Part shown: piece by piece, positions 1 to 10,512 of the stretch
How the letters are laid out: each line of letters starts with the position of its first letter
How positions within the stretch are numbered: position 1 is the first letter of the stretch
Assembly (NCBI GenBank): GCA_936432065.2
Contig: OW386286.2
Span: forward strand, 263,891,987-263,955,986
Source of the DNA: Rutpela maculata
Lineage: Eukaryota > Arthropoda > Insecta > Coleoptera > Cerambycidae
Reading direction: 5' to 3'
Length of the DNA stretch: 64,000 bases
Position numbers and translations under genes: made by a program
Notes under the pieces: generated by a model
The model's database searches: none
What the model saw: the letters and a program-made list of their open reading frames with translations, nothing else
What the model was told of the DNA's origin: nothing

Positions 1-117
1 TAATTCGGGAAATACTGATTAATAATAAACGTCAGATGTGAATTTATTTGTGGTGTCCACAACTTAAGCATTTTCGTCGAGACTCCATCGTGATCTGTAG
101 CATTAGATTGAATATTA

Positions 118-780
118 TTAATTGATTTTACCACCAATTTCACTTACCGATTTAAATTCAAAAGATGTATTATTTTTAAATTTATTATTTTTATAGTTAT
201 TTAATATTTCTTTTTCACAGTCACTCCTACTGCATATTGACACAAAATAGTTATTAATTTTATTAGGGTCAGATAAATTATCTGGTATTTCCGTGTTAAT
301 ACGAGTTTTCGTTACGTTTAAGTGACATTTGTCCGACGTATAGTAGCATCTGACCATATGAGAGTTTACCTCTCACCGTCACTTCATTCGATTCAGTTTG
401 TATAAGACTAGCAAGTTGACCACTATCATTTGTCTGTTCCATGACCTATGGCATACTGATGAGAACATAATAAGTTCGAAACCGGTCTATGTCTGGTCAG
501 GAACAGACAAATGATAGTTGGTTACTGATCACGATTTGAAGGTGTAATTCAATGCAGGTCGGGGTATTTGCCCGCTGAGTAGTTGTTTCCTTCAAATCCG
601 ATTTCATAAACAGTGAGTATAGCCCACTAAGGCTAGAGGTCGCCGCTCTTGGTACTTGCAAAAAAGCAAGTCGCTATACGTCAGTGACATTTGTCCGACG
701 TATAGTAGCATCTGACCATATGAGAGTTTACCTCTCACCGTCACGTTTAAGTTGTTTAAAGTATTCCATAGTTCTTTACT
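118..780 (-). pseudogene. LINE ORF2 fragment (endonuclease-RT linker), split by an insertion
   Basis: On the minus strand, 744-780 reads KGSKELWNTLNNLNV and 118-314 continues in register with TKTRINTEIPDNL and INNYFVSICS. The phrase 'NNYF' plus flanking residues is typical of the linker between the APE endonuclease and reverse transcriptase of jockey/CR1-type LINEs (family knowledge). The two halves are separated by a 421-bp insertion with a duplicated target site. No catalytic motif of either enzyme is present and the piece is cut off at both ends, so it is a dead fragment. Clade is uncertain. Confidence 0.6.
323..743. mobile_element. 421-bp non-autonomous insertion with terminal direct repeats and 8-bp TSD
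   Basis: The octamer cgtttaag flanks the insertion at 315-322 and 744-751, and removing the segment restores the LINE reading frame. The ends are direct, not inverted, copies of the same 59-62 bp (321-382 and 683-744), beginning tgacatttgtccgacg and ending ctctcaccgtca. Only about 5 bp (gtgac/gtcac) is inverted at the tips. Inside, an inverted pair (about 419-441 and 501-523, core ggaacagacaaatgatagt) can form a stem. There is no coding capacity. TG...CA ends resemble a miniature LTR element, but I see no convincing primer-binding or polypurine tract and the 8-bp duplication is long for that class, so the class is open. Confidence 0.7.
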
Positions 781-783
781 ACC

Positions 784-1612
784 TTTATTATTATTATTTC
801 AAATAACAAATTACGCTCAAGGACTATTGTTGGTAACTTTTGGTATGTTGTAAAGTTACTGCTTCCCGGAATCTTTTCGAAGTGAAAATCTCTATTGACT
901 CCACTATGATGTATGAAATCACTTTTTATTTACTCCATTATCAATAGCACAACACTAAGAAGCCCTTCAAAAGTAGCACAATTTCAATCTACTTCCACCA
1001 AAACATACAATTTTTTTAAATTGACTTGGAATTACGACAGCAAGAAATGTATACCTACGGCTTTTATTTTTATTTTTTAAATTCAAAACCGTACAAACAC
1101 GTGAATATTATACATCCATTTATTCGCTCTGGAATTCTATTAACTCAAACACGTGTGCAATGTTAAAATGTTTCCCTGTAATTTGCCTTTTGCGTTATAC
1201 GCACAGTTGTGAATCTCAGGATGAAAATGTTCTCCTGATAAATACGCAGACTGAAGAGCTGCCGTCTTTACATATTTGTTACGATACGGTTGCTCTTAAA
1301 AGCGAAAAAATTCCACGCTGTGGTTTCGCTGCCGATTAGTTAGCAACTTGTCTCGATAACTAGTGTAACATGGGATATACACTGAAACATAGACTTGCCC
1401 TTGTTAACCGTAATGAGTTATTCGAACCACATAACGACTCCCTTGTTTTCCTCGAGTTACAATTACTAAGTCGTAGGGGTTTTCGAACCTATACAAATAT
1501 ACATGAGTTAACAAATACATACGTTTGTTAATGTCTCTATGTTTCTTATTAAACGTCGAGCTAATAATGTTTCTCCTGGATGATTGTAGAATCAGTTCGT
1601 AGTCAACTAAAA
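784..1612. other. No gene recognised
   Basis: AT-rich sequence with short, interrupted reading frames and no protein motif that I can identify. I see no clear terminal repeats here. Confidence 0.5.
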
Positions 1613-1615
1613 CTT

Positions 1616-2433
1616 TATTTTACATCCACATCCACGTAATGGAGTGGAAGTATAGGAAAGGTAAAAAAAAATTAAATTTGTCGTATTCGTATATTCTTAG
1701 AATGTCATGAAACGTTGAGATTTTAAGTTTGAGCAAAAGACATTCGGCCTGTCTGTCGGTTTGTCAGTCTGTATATAATAATAATAATAATAATAGTAAT
1801 AATATGACTTTATTTCAGACGGAGGTTAGCCTTAGCTACTCAGATATATCTTTCTAACTGCAACATTTTTTGTGCGCACGATTATTCTGAAACGGTTTAT
1901 GATATTGACAAGAAATATGTATTATAACGAGTTTTTGCTTTGTTGTCAAAATAATCTAGAAAATATAAAAAAAAAACTATTATCTTCGGGTAAAGATATC
2001 TCGTTTAGTTTTTGAGATAATACAAAAACTGTTATGAGGTGTTTAATTCTCTGTGATACTCTCTATGTAACGGTAAAAATTTTGATCCTAGATCATTCCG
2101 TTCCTGAGATATAGATGATCAAAATTTTAACCATTTAAGGGAGGGTAGGGGGTGGGGGTGGCAAGATGGATTTTTACGAACAGTAAGCCACCCTTATTAA
2201 CACCATATGAGTTGCCAACCATCGGCATTTTGGTACAAGCGAAATGCCCTAGGGCCTCCTACTATTATAGCTTTACAGCTTTTTGGGGTACAAGATTTAA
2301 AATATTATATTATTAAAGTTCTGTAAATAATTATTTCCACAGTGTAGTGCAAATATAGTATCATTTTTTTTTTCATTGTAAGAGAATTGGATAGGAAATC
2401 TGGCTGTGGAAGTAGTAGTCCCTTAAGCAAAGG
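1616..2433 (+). mobile_element. Family-B GTCTGTC repeat, copy 1 (diverged)
   Basis: It shares, in the same order, blocks with the copies near 44.8-45.5 kb and 46.1-46.8 kb: ccacatcc at the start, agaatgtcatgaaacg, a GTCTGTC-type short repeat, tttttgtgcgcacg, a G-rich stretch, and gtggaagtagt near the end. This copy is interrupted by a (taa)n microsatellite at about 1778-1801 and is clearly more diverged. No protein is encoded. Boundaries are approximate because its flanking duplication is not clean. Confidence 0.65.
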
Positions 2434-2825
2434 TTTTGACTTCAATTCCAATAGTTCTACAGGTGAAGTAGTACAATAACTAGATGTTTTAACTTCGGAA
2501 TGATGTCATATGAATTAAATTTCGTTCATTTTTAGCAACTTAATAGTAAATGCACCAAAGAAAAATTTGTATATTATGCGGGGGTTTGCTAATTTATAGG
2601 GGGCGGATGTCACACTTTTTCAAGGGGTGACAATTAAAAAAACCATTGGAGCCGAAAAAGAATATAATTTTGAGAAGAAAAATTCTATCATATAAATAAT
2701 TGATAGTCTTGTTATAGCGACTAGAAAATTGGAATTTTGTTTGAAAAGGAGGTATTTCAAATAAGTTTTCGTCAAATAACTCGAGCGAAAACGTGCTAGA
2801 GGCAAATAAGAAAGCTATCAAATCA

Positions 2826-3500
2826 TTGATTAGGCTCTCAAATGATTTTTTGATTATTTCTATAACATAAAAAACAAAAAGTTATGACAAACAATGTACT
2901 TTTTCACATTTATTTAATAAAAACGTCGCCATTTTGTTAATGTAAGTTAGTCAATAATTAAAAAAATATACTCTCATATATTGTTTTTCGTTAACGTATA
3001 TTATTACTAGATGTTAAATTTTTTTCGTCCACTTACGACGCTTTTTTTAGAAAAAAATTGCATTTTAAACTGTTGGACAAAACAATAAACATTAGTTTTA
3101 GTGAAAAAATTGTGGATATCAAAAATGAAGCTTTTAAACTAAGAATGAATTTGTTTTTTTTTTATATATTTGTGTAGGATTGATAGTTTCGGAGATATTT
3201 AAGTTTATAGGTGGCATCCGACCGTTTTCAGGATGAAGTATTTAATTTAAATGTTGAATAACTTAGAAACTGTGACACTTTCATAAAAAAATTCGAAGGA
3301 ACAAAATTAAAGATAACTAATCAATTTTTATAATGATTTTTTGTTTGTTTCTACATCACAAGAAATAAAGAAGTTATGGTCGATACAATGTGCGTTTCCA
3401 CATTTTCTTTAACAAAATGTCGCTATTTTGTTATTGTAATTGCTCAGTAATTTTTTTTCCAAAATGCTGTTTTTCGTTAATATATAACATTACCAGCGTT
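2826..3500. repeat. Diverged direct duplication (spacing about 470 bp)
   Basis: The stretch at about 2826-3010 (tgattttttgattatttct, aagttatgacaaacaatgt, cgccattttgtta, gtttttcgttaa) recurs in the same order at about 3290-3500 with many substitutions. It looks like old internal subrepeats of one element. No coding potential is seen. Confidence 0.5.
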
Positions 3501-4782
3501 GCCAGTGCAAGTTTTACTGGCTTACTTTCTAACTTTAGACTTCTAATTTAAATAATGTATTCGGGAAACGAAATACTGCAAAAAGAAAAAGAACACCACC
3601 ACGTCTGTTGTTCGCAAGTTGGTGAAATTTTTTTTCGGATTTTTCCCCCACCGCTCATCAATTTTCATTTACATCAGTACTTTTTTTCTTAAAATCAGTA
3701 CCTTTTTGTTTTTATACCAGTATGTTAATTTTGGATTTACTGGCAAAGCTGAGCATCACCTAGATGTTCATTTCTTTGTCCGTGTAAAACACTTGTTTAA
3801 AAAAAAATCCATCCGCCATATTAGAACCGCCTTTTTGAATTTATTAATTTTGACTTCAGATTCGTAATCAGCGATCTCAAAGACATGAGTATCCATCATC
3901 CATGAGTATCCACATGAGTAAGTTTCAAAAATAAATTAGTAATAGCTTTTCAAATAATGAATACTCAAATTTGGGGGTGGTTTTCACCCCTTGAGGGTAA
4001 GAGCAAGTATCTGGACCATATAGAAGCTGTAGACGAAGCCTTTTGCTACCCATAAAGAAAAATTATCATTACATATGGAATTATTCCGGAATTTTACATA
4101 TTTTTTACCTGTAAGTATTGTACTAGAAGGTCAGGGTATCATCTATTCCGAATTGATTCAATTCGACATACTAAGATCAGAACATTTTGTTTATGAATTT
4201 AGTGATGGGTAAATTTACTTCTAACTGTTCACAGATTTACCAAAGTGTGGAAAGAAATGAGAGTCGTAGTGTAAAGTAGGTTGGTGTAAAAATTAACAAA
4301 GAACGAAATCAAACATATTTTTAACCGATTCCAATATCGATATTAGGTAGTAGTTCAATTAACTAGGCGGCGCGGCGCACGGTGTAATTTTTTTTCATAA
4401 TTTTTAGGATTTTATTCTTTTGAGGCTGTTCAATTTTCTTTAAATTAAATTAAATTAAAGTAATTGCAACACTTTAATCGTTGTGCGGATTGTGAGCATG
4501 TAATGCCGGCTGATAAAAATTTCTAAGGTATAAATGTTCTACCTCGTCTTTTATTTTCTTCTTATCATCACCGCAAAAAGGATATATAACGAGATAAGAA
4601 GTGATGAATGAGAGTTGAAAACAACATATCTACTCTTAAATAAGATAATTTATCGATGTAGTTTTATTTATTTGTAGCAAGGCTGATAAAAACGAAGTTT
4701 CTAACCTGATGCACTAATTTTAGTCTTTTTGTACAAAATTAAATGTTAATTGTCTTATTTTTATTAATATCGAATATATTAT
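3500..4782. other. No gene recognised
   Basis: AT-rich DNA without recognisable protein motifs. A short GC-rich patch ending cacggtgtaattttt at about 4366-4395 has a partial echo near 60,100, possibly the end of a repeat family. Confidence 0.4.
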
Positions 4783-5099
4783 ACAGGGTGGGGCAATAGT
4801 GTGTCGAACTTCGATATCTCGAGTTCTACGACAGCTAGAAAAAAAATACAAGTGAACTAGATGAAGAAGTCTATAACCGGAAATTATTTTCGAATATATA
4901 AAGCGAGCCAAGACGAAATTACAGTATCAAGTGCCTTTTTTTTAAATGGAATGCTATGTATATCAGTATATTTTTTGAAGCCTCTTTCTGGACTCCATTC
5001 ATTCCCATATTATATCATTGATCCCAACCACTTGGATATAATGAATTTTTTGTTGAAATAATGCTATCTGCAGCTGCATAAATCACCAAAGTCACAATT

Positions 5100-7492
5100 G
5101 AAGAGCTAAGTGGATAAAGGTGTTATGTCACAAAAACACGTTATTGAGTAATTTAACTCGATAGTTTTTAGGCGAGAACTTTTTTGTTATAACGACTATA
5201 TAGCTTGCATTTTGCGATGATATTGACAATTGATGAATTTTCAGAGACAAGTAACTAAAGTTGTCAGTTGTCATTATTTTCGAAAATTTTAAAAAATTAA
5301 TGTACATAACATCTTTATCCGTTCATAAGTTTCTCTGAAATGAAGGGGAAGGAATTAGTGAATAAAAGTGTTAAGAAATTAAACATATTTTATTATTATT
5401 AAAACATTGTACAATTTTTAGGTAGTCGGACAGTTCTACGGTTTTGAGCCACAGTTTGGTCATTTCCAAGTATGTTGTGATAATACGGTCTTACCATTCA
5501 TTTATGAATGGTAATTGTTCTTTAAGATTGGCCAGTTTTCCTACACTTAGACTGCCCTTGTTTTCATTAAACACCGTTAGAGCAATACCGTTGGAATTTA
5601 TCTTATGCATATTTCTTTTCTTTAAAATATCGACCTTGTAAAATGGAGTCATTTCATCTAGTGGTGTAATAGTAGCACCCATAGGTGCCATTTTATACCG
5701 TCGCGAAAATAAACCTTTTCATTGTTCAAGTTTTTTTTCCTGTTGTACAAATTGAGTTTTGAGGCAATTCCATCAATATCCTTGAAATGATTCTTCATAT
5801 CTATGACAACGGCGTCTTTGGAAGTTCTTAAAATTTCTCGATACTGGTCCGGAACGTAGATGTTTTGATGTTTCCTTAAAATTTTCTCGACTCTGCCAAA
5901 GTCTTTGTCTGAATCTAAATATGAATGTCCCAAAATTTATGGTTGATAACTATAAATTCTCTCTTTAAAATCTACAACTGGTAAAGTGTAATGATATTGA
6001 AGTTTTTATTTTGTCCACCACCGGGCCATATTATAATGTGATCGATCTTTCCTTGGAAATATTCATTGTAAATTTGTGAAAAGGTATGTAAGCAACTAGC
6101 AATTTCTAGGCTTTCACGGCTGGTCATATCTTCAGTCCATGTGAAAAAGAACGTTTTTTTTTCAGTATTCCTCAATGTATGTATGCCAAGGTTGTAAAAC
6201 CACATTTGACGAAGGTAAAATGCTTTCAATGTACTTAATTTTGGCAGCGGCATGGTTTGCTGAAGATCTAAAGTAAGAAAGCAAATCGTTCTGTCTACTG
6301 TAACTTTTGCTCCGTCACGCTTTTGTTGTTCGAAAGCTAGTTTGTAATTTTCTCCGTATTGTTTAGTATTATTTCCAGCATCACATTTGGGAAAAAATAT
6401 GAGTCATTTCATGATCTCAATTAAACAATTTTGAATACCATGGACGTAATTTCAGCATTTTTATTGGGTAGGCAGGGATTTTTCACAGATAACCCAATAG
6501 CGCATAGCGCATAGCGAACCCTGTAATTCTTAAACGATAACCTTACAAACCCAAATGACCTTTGACTTGATTGGCGTAATTATCATACTTATTATTTTTT
6601 CCGCAAGAATTTCGGAATTCGCCAGATTTGCCTTAAACAATTTAATGCTCTTTCAAAATATTGGGTGGGCAGAAGCCATACCAGATATCAGTTTTGCTCT
6701 TTTCATAAAAATTTCTATGGTCCAGCCCTCTTCTACTTGTCAGCATAAAAATGTTTGTACAAAAATCAACACCGCAAAGCGTCACTTTCCAGTATTTCTG
6801 ATTTACAGACTAATCTGCTAGAATACTTTGGTAAATTCGTATTTTATTATTACATTTTATATTGATAATGTTTTGTTTTTAAAACATTATTAAAACTTGC
6901 CTGGGAAGAAATTGCCACTATGTGACGGATTTCTGCTGAATTGCCAAAAGGTATAAATGTGTTTACAGCAATTAGATACTCAAGTACCATCTCGACTCTT
7001 GTACCATCTCATACCATTTCGAAATTGAATGAAATTAAGATATGGATTAAAACACTATAAGCACTATTTCCAAATATCAGCCAATTTATAAACATCATAC
7101 ATGATTCATGAAATCGTTTATTCATTACCATTTGTAATAACAGTTTACTACGGCTGGCCATTTTCACTATAATAGTAAGAAACACTTAACACAACTTGTC
7201 ACATTAATGTCATTATAACATAACTTTAAAAGCAAAGTGTTTTGGATTAAAACAATTTAATATCGCACAGTAATGGATAAAGGTGGTATGTGATCATGAC
7301 ACCTTTATCCATTAAATTATATAAAAACCATATGTACATAACACCTTTATCAAACATTAAAACGCATTTAGGAAAGGTTTATTATCCCAAAAACTTATTG
7401 AAATGATAGATTATAAGTTAAAATAGTTGTCTGTGTAGAAATCTCAAAATTTTCAAAAATGTCACATAACACCTTTATCCACTTAGCTCTTC
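5100..7492 (-). mobile_element. 2.4-kb DNA transposon, Sola/DUF7869-like, 29-bp TIRs
   Basis: The two ends, 5100-5128 and 7464-7492, are perfect inverted copies (gaagagctaagtggataaag and onward), 29 bp long, then one mismatch. aatt lies immediately outside at 5096-5099 and 7493-7496, consistent with a 4-bp target duplication. The interior carries a minus-strand transposase remnant and several copies of the motif acacctttatcc near both ends. A 4-bp duplication fits the Sola superfamily (family knowledge), but the assignment rests on remembered protein similarity. The coding region is frameshifted, so this copy is probably inactive. Confidence 0.75.
5100..7492. repeat. Subterminal motif array (acataacacctttatcca)
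   Basis: Copies of this motif, in either orientation, sit at about 5108-5126, 5301-5324, 7273-7290, 7298-7313, 7331-7353 and 7462-7484, so all six lie within about 230 bp of one end or the other. The outermost copies form part of the TIRs. Repeated subterminal motifs near both ends commonly serve as transposase binding sites in cut-and-paste elements; that role here is inference. Confidence 0.7.
5399..6420 (-). pseudogene. Transposase-like protein (DUF7869/Sola type), frameshifted C-terminal half
   Basis: Reading from 6420 down, the minus strand encodes PKCDAGNNTKQYGENYK, then TLDLQQTMPLPKLSTLKAFY, YNLGIHTLRN, FFTWTEDMTSRE and IIIWPGGGQNKNF. After a frame change come LGHSYLDSDKDFGRVEK, DIDGIASKLNLY and, after another, GATITPLDEM. 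A third shift leads to YYHNILGNDQTVAQNRR and a terminal NCTMF before TAA at 5399-5401. Family knowledge: conserved DLQQ, PGGGQN (normally D.CGGQN) and GHS-D-DF blocks mark insect proteins annotated as DUF7869-like, probably DDE-type transposases. The Asp usually seen before the glycine run is not evident here. At least three frameshifts make it non-functional. Weakly similar sequence at about 6540-6830 may be the N-terminal part. It lies inside the TIR-bounded 5100-7492 element. Confidence 0.65.
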
Positions 7493-7794
7493 AATTATAG
7501 GTTTTCAGAAAAACTTATGCGAATACTAGTTACAAGTTAATTAATGTTTTTGAATCATTTTTACTTCCTAAAAATGTACAGATTGATCAAAAATTATTTT
7601 TCAATTAAGAACTTTTTAAATAGATGAATTTTCTCAATTTTTTCAAATGGAACACCCTGTAGATTGTTCGACGATGTGATGAAGAAATGAAAAACGAACC
7701 TTTTTTGTAAATACTTCCCTATGGCTAATTGCAATCATTTTCGATTTATTGAGCAATAAGTACTAAATTCGAGAATAGAAAAATAGAGGTTTCT

Positions 7795-8330
7795 TCAAAT
7801 AATTAATTTCAGTTTCCATATTCTCCTGTCAAGACATTCGTCCTCGGTTAGGTTTCTTACTTCCATCGCCTCGTCCAAGCCATTTCTCCAACTCCTTCTA
7901 GGCCTTCCTCTCTTTCTTCTCTCCGGTGGTTGCCATTCCAATACTTTCCTGGGCCATCTGCCTTCGTCCATTCTTTTCGTATGACCAAACCATGTCAGCT
8001 GTTTTCTTTCAATTTCTTCCGAGATATTTTTTCCAGCTCATTCTTTCTCTTATCTCTTCATTTCTCACCCTCTCTCTCCTTGATAATCCACAGCTTCTTC
8101 TTAGGAAGTCCATTTCTGTTGCCATTAATTTGTTTTTGATTGTTTTAGTTATATCCCATACTTCAGCTCCGTACATTATCACACTTTGAACAATACTTTC
8201 GTATAATCGTTTTTTTGTTGTTCTTCTAATATCCTTTTCCCAAAGGATTGAATTTAGGGCACCTATGACTTTTCCACCTTTATATTAATTTCTATTATTT
8301 CATCCCTGCTATTTTCTTGTTTATTAAATA
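7795..8330 (-). pseudogene. LINE reverse transcriptase C-terminal part (3' piece)
   Basis: The minus strand reads GGKVIGALNSILW, RLYESIVQSVIMYGAEVWDI, NKLMATEMDFLRRS and, after a frameshift, GRPRRSWRNGLDEAMEVRNL and DRRIWKLKL before TGA at 7795-7797. The Y-G-x-E-x-W motif and the basic GRPRRSW tail are characteristic of LINE ORF2 C-termini. It continues the palm region at 9240-9460, from which a 905-bp TIR element separates it. Several frameshifts make it non-functional. The clade is not resolved. Confidence 0.75.
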
Positions 8331-8332
8331 TG

Positions 8333-9237
8333 CACTCAAAGAAATAGTATGGGTAAATTCAACAAAAAAAATGGTTAACTAACAATATCGTTAATTTTGT
8401 TAAACCAAACTATATTGATGGTATTTTTAAATAAGAGGTGATTGTTATTTTAATTAATAAAAAGTTGTACAACAAAACAAACATTAACTTAAAAAATAGA
8501 TGAATAAGACTATTATTTTGTTCGTCTGACTATTATTTTGTTGAATTCTGTCAAATTAAACTAGATAATAGTATATTTTATTTTTAACTATTATCGAATT
8601 GTAATTCTAACCCAGTATTAGTTCGCTGTATTATTGTACTTGGTAGACAAACCAATAATATTGTCGTCTTCTAGAAGTTCTAAAAGAATTACCATAAAAT
8701 TTGCTTGCTTACCACGTAGTCTATTACAGAAATTATTCCCAGATGACGCCACATACAAATCACTGACAATAATCAATCATGCATTATCTCATACTCTTAT
8801 GAATTTATAGAAAATTAATAACATGATTGCAATGTTCAAATTCTCTCAGGGATCATCGATATATTTGGATGGATCTTATAAACGATCTCTAATCTTTGGT
8901 TTGGGTGGTCTGATATCTCAATACTGAGATTTTGGCTAACCAAAAAAACTTCATCATACAATAAAGTGTAGATCAACCGAAAAATTAGTTGGTGAACAAA
9001 AAACAAAGTCGTACTATTTAATTGTAGACCAAATTGAAAATGGTTAGTGAACATAAAAAAATGTCATTGTACTATTTAATTTGTTACAAGAAGATATGAT
9101 TATTAAACTACTATTTGTTTACGAAAACAAATAAAGTTGTATGACTATTCTTTTCTGATTGATTTAACTATGAAACTAGATAGGCGCGATTTCATATGCT
9201 CTTTTTGGTTGAATTTACCTATCATTTTCTTTGAGTG
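8333..9237. mobile_element. 905-bp TIR element inserted in a LINE
   Basis: Ends are inverted copies: cactcaaagaaa...gggtaaattcaac at 8333 and its complement ending tttctttgagtg at 9237. Its position inside a LINE reading frame (RT motifs on both sides, same strand) shows it is a later insertion. Only a 2-bp tg is shared by the flanks, so the target duplication is not diagnostic. The interior contains short repeats of tgactattattttgtt but no recognisable protein, so it is non-autonomous. Confidence 0.7.
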
Positions 9238-9239
9238 TG

Positions 9240-9460
9240 ACTTCGAGGTACTTAAATTTTTCCACGCCTTTTATAACATCACTTTCTAGATTGAGATCAT
9301 TGCAGTTGTCTGTACCTATTGCTAGGTATTCGCATTTACTCATATTCATAGTTAAGCCTGCCTTTTCATATTCTTCCTTCAGCTTCCTAATCATAAACCC
9401 CAAATCGTCTTCGTCCTCTGCTACCACAACCTGATCGTCGGCAAAGTATAAGCTATAGAG
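9240..9460 (-). pseudogene. LINE reverse transcriptase palm (FADDQ) segment
   Basis: The minus strand reads YSLYFADDQVVVAEDED, then IRKLKEEYEKAGL, MSKCEYLAIG and GVEKFKYLEVT. FADD is the catalytic motif C of reverse transcriptase, and KxEYL followed by FKYLxVT are the usual downstream blocks. The frame continues after the inserted 8333-9237 element into the C-terminal part at 7795-8330. At its 5' edge it abuts the inverted upstream segment at 9461-9690. Confidence 0.8.
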
Positions 9461-9690
9461 ACCTACTCTGCTGCAGGCCATCAAGAACTACTACAGAGAT
9501 AACTCGGCAAGAGTGAAGCTAGGAATAGACCTGACTGATAGCTTCAAGACCAACAAGGGACTCAGGCAAGGGTGCTGTCTATCCCCTACTCTTTTTAAAA
9601 TTTATTTTGACCGAGCCCTCATAGGGTGGACACGAAAGTGTAAACAGATGGGACTAAGAGTGGGAGACGACGCGCTCTATAGCTTATACT
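9461..9690 (+). pseudogene. Inverted 5' piece of the same LINE (RT motif B)
   Basis: On the plus strand an uninterrupted frame reads PTLLQAIKNYYRDNSARVKL, GIDLTDSF, KGLRQGCCLSPTLFKIYFDR and ends GDDALYSLY at 9690. GLRQGCCLSP is the RT motif normally found about 45 residues upstream of FADD. The last 16 bp (ctctatagcttatact, 9675-9690) are the same bases that begin the sense-strand palm segment (complement of 9445-9460). So the upstream part is flipped and ends exactly where the downstream part starts. That is the pattern produced by twin priming during LINE insertion. Confidence 0.8.
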
Positions 9691-9696
9691 AATTCA

Positions 9697-10349
9697 TTAA
9701 ATAATATTATGAAAGTGCTTCACTTTGAAGCACTTTGATCGACACACATCTCTGCGCTTTTGAAATGAGGTTTCTACTGTTCCTAAAATTGCCGATGTGA
9801 TAGATCTACAAGCAGTTATTATCCTTTCCTTCATGTTTTGTACTGTTGTTGGTGTGTCTTTATGAACAATTTCCTTCACGTATCCCCATAAAAAGAAATC
9901 CATTGTTGTAAGATCTGGGAATCTAGCACGCCATTTAGTGAGTTCATTTCTTCCAATCCATTGAAGCGGGTAGGTATTATTTAAGTGGTCTCTAACTACA
10001 TTTAAATAATGTAGTGGAGCATCATCTTGCTGAAACCACATCCTATTTCGAATTCTTTCAGGAAGATTCACCAATAATTGTGGCAGACAATTTTTTCAGA
10101 AAATGACGATAAATAGCTCCAGTCAATGTACCGTCAAAAAAATGTGGCCCTATTACATGTTCTCCAATAATTCCTCCCAAACGTTTATAGACCATCTGCG
10201 CTGATTAACAACTTGCCTAAAAAAGTAAGGATTTGGAAGCTGCTAACATCAGGAAACCTTCTTTCAGGATACCTTTGCTTATAAATTCTGTGGCAAGCAA
10301 GCAATATCTGTCCGACTCGTCCAAAATAAGTCATGCCTAGAAATTCCGC
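9697..10349 (-). pseudogene. Tc1/mariner-like transposase remnant
   Basis: The minus strand carries RVGQILLACHRIYKQRYPER near 10,300 (helix-turn-helix-side region), GPHFFDGTLTGAIYRHFL (first catalytic Asp, in FFDG), MWFQQDDAPLHYLNVVRDHL (second Asp) and FPDLTTMDFFLWGYVKEIVH (third acidic residue, Asp), ending FHNII at 9697. This is the DDE arrangement of insect IS630-Tc1-mariner proteins. The three blocks lie in different frames with a stop (DGL-stop near 10,190), so it is inactive. Its N-terminal end is cut by the hAT element inserted at 10,361. No TIRs were located. Confidence 0.8.
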
Positions 10350-10512
10350 TCTATTAAAATTAGGGATTGCAATTTACCGGAAGTTTTAATAACCGGCAAA
10401 TCGGTGAATAAAAATGTAAATAACCGGTTAACCGGTAATTACCGGTAATTTTTAAAATGAATGATTAAGGTGGCGAAAATGGCAATTGTCTTTTTCCATG
10501 TACAAAATTATC

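Larger units (their letters stand above)
4783..7665. mobile_element. Older repeat with CAGGGTG ends, split by the 5100-7492 element
   Basis: The left side begins tatacagggtgggg (about 4783) and the right side ends aacaccctgtag (about 7648-7665), so the outer tips are inverted relative to each other. Once the 2.4-kb element inside is removed, about 490 bp remains. Tips of the type tacagggtg are common among insect MITEs and also occur at 36,694 in this window. The remaining body shows little terminal symmetry, so this assignment is tentative. Confidence 0.35.

Noticed and set aside
321..744. Miniature LTR retrotransposon (TRIM)
   Set aside because: TG...CA direct repeats fit, but I found no tRNA-complementary primer site or polypurine tract, and the 8-bp duplication is too long; kept as unclassified.
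7926..8189. Plus-strand frames rich in Phe/Leu near 7.9-8.2 kb
   Set aside because: Antisense to the LINE C-terminal sequence with clear MYGAEVWD motif.
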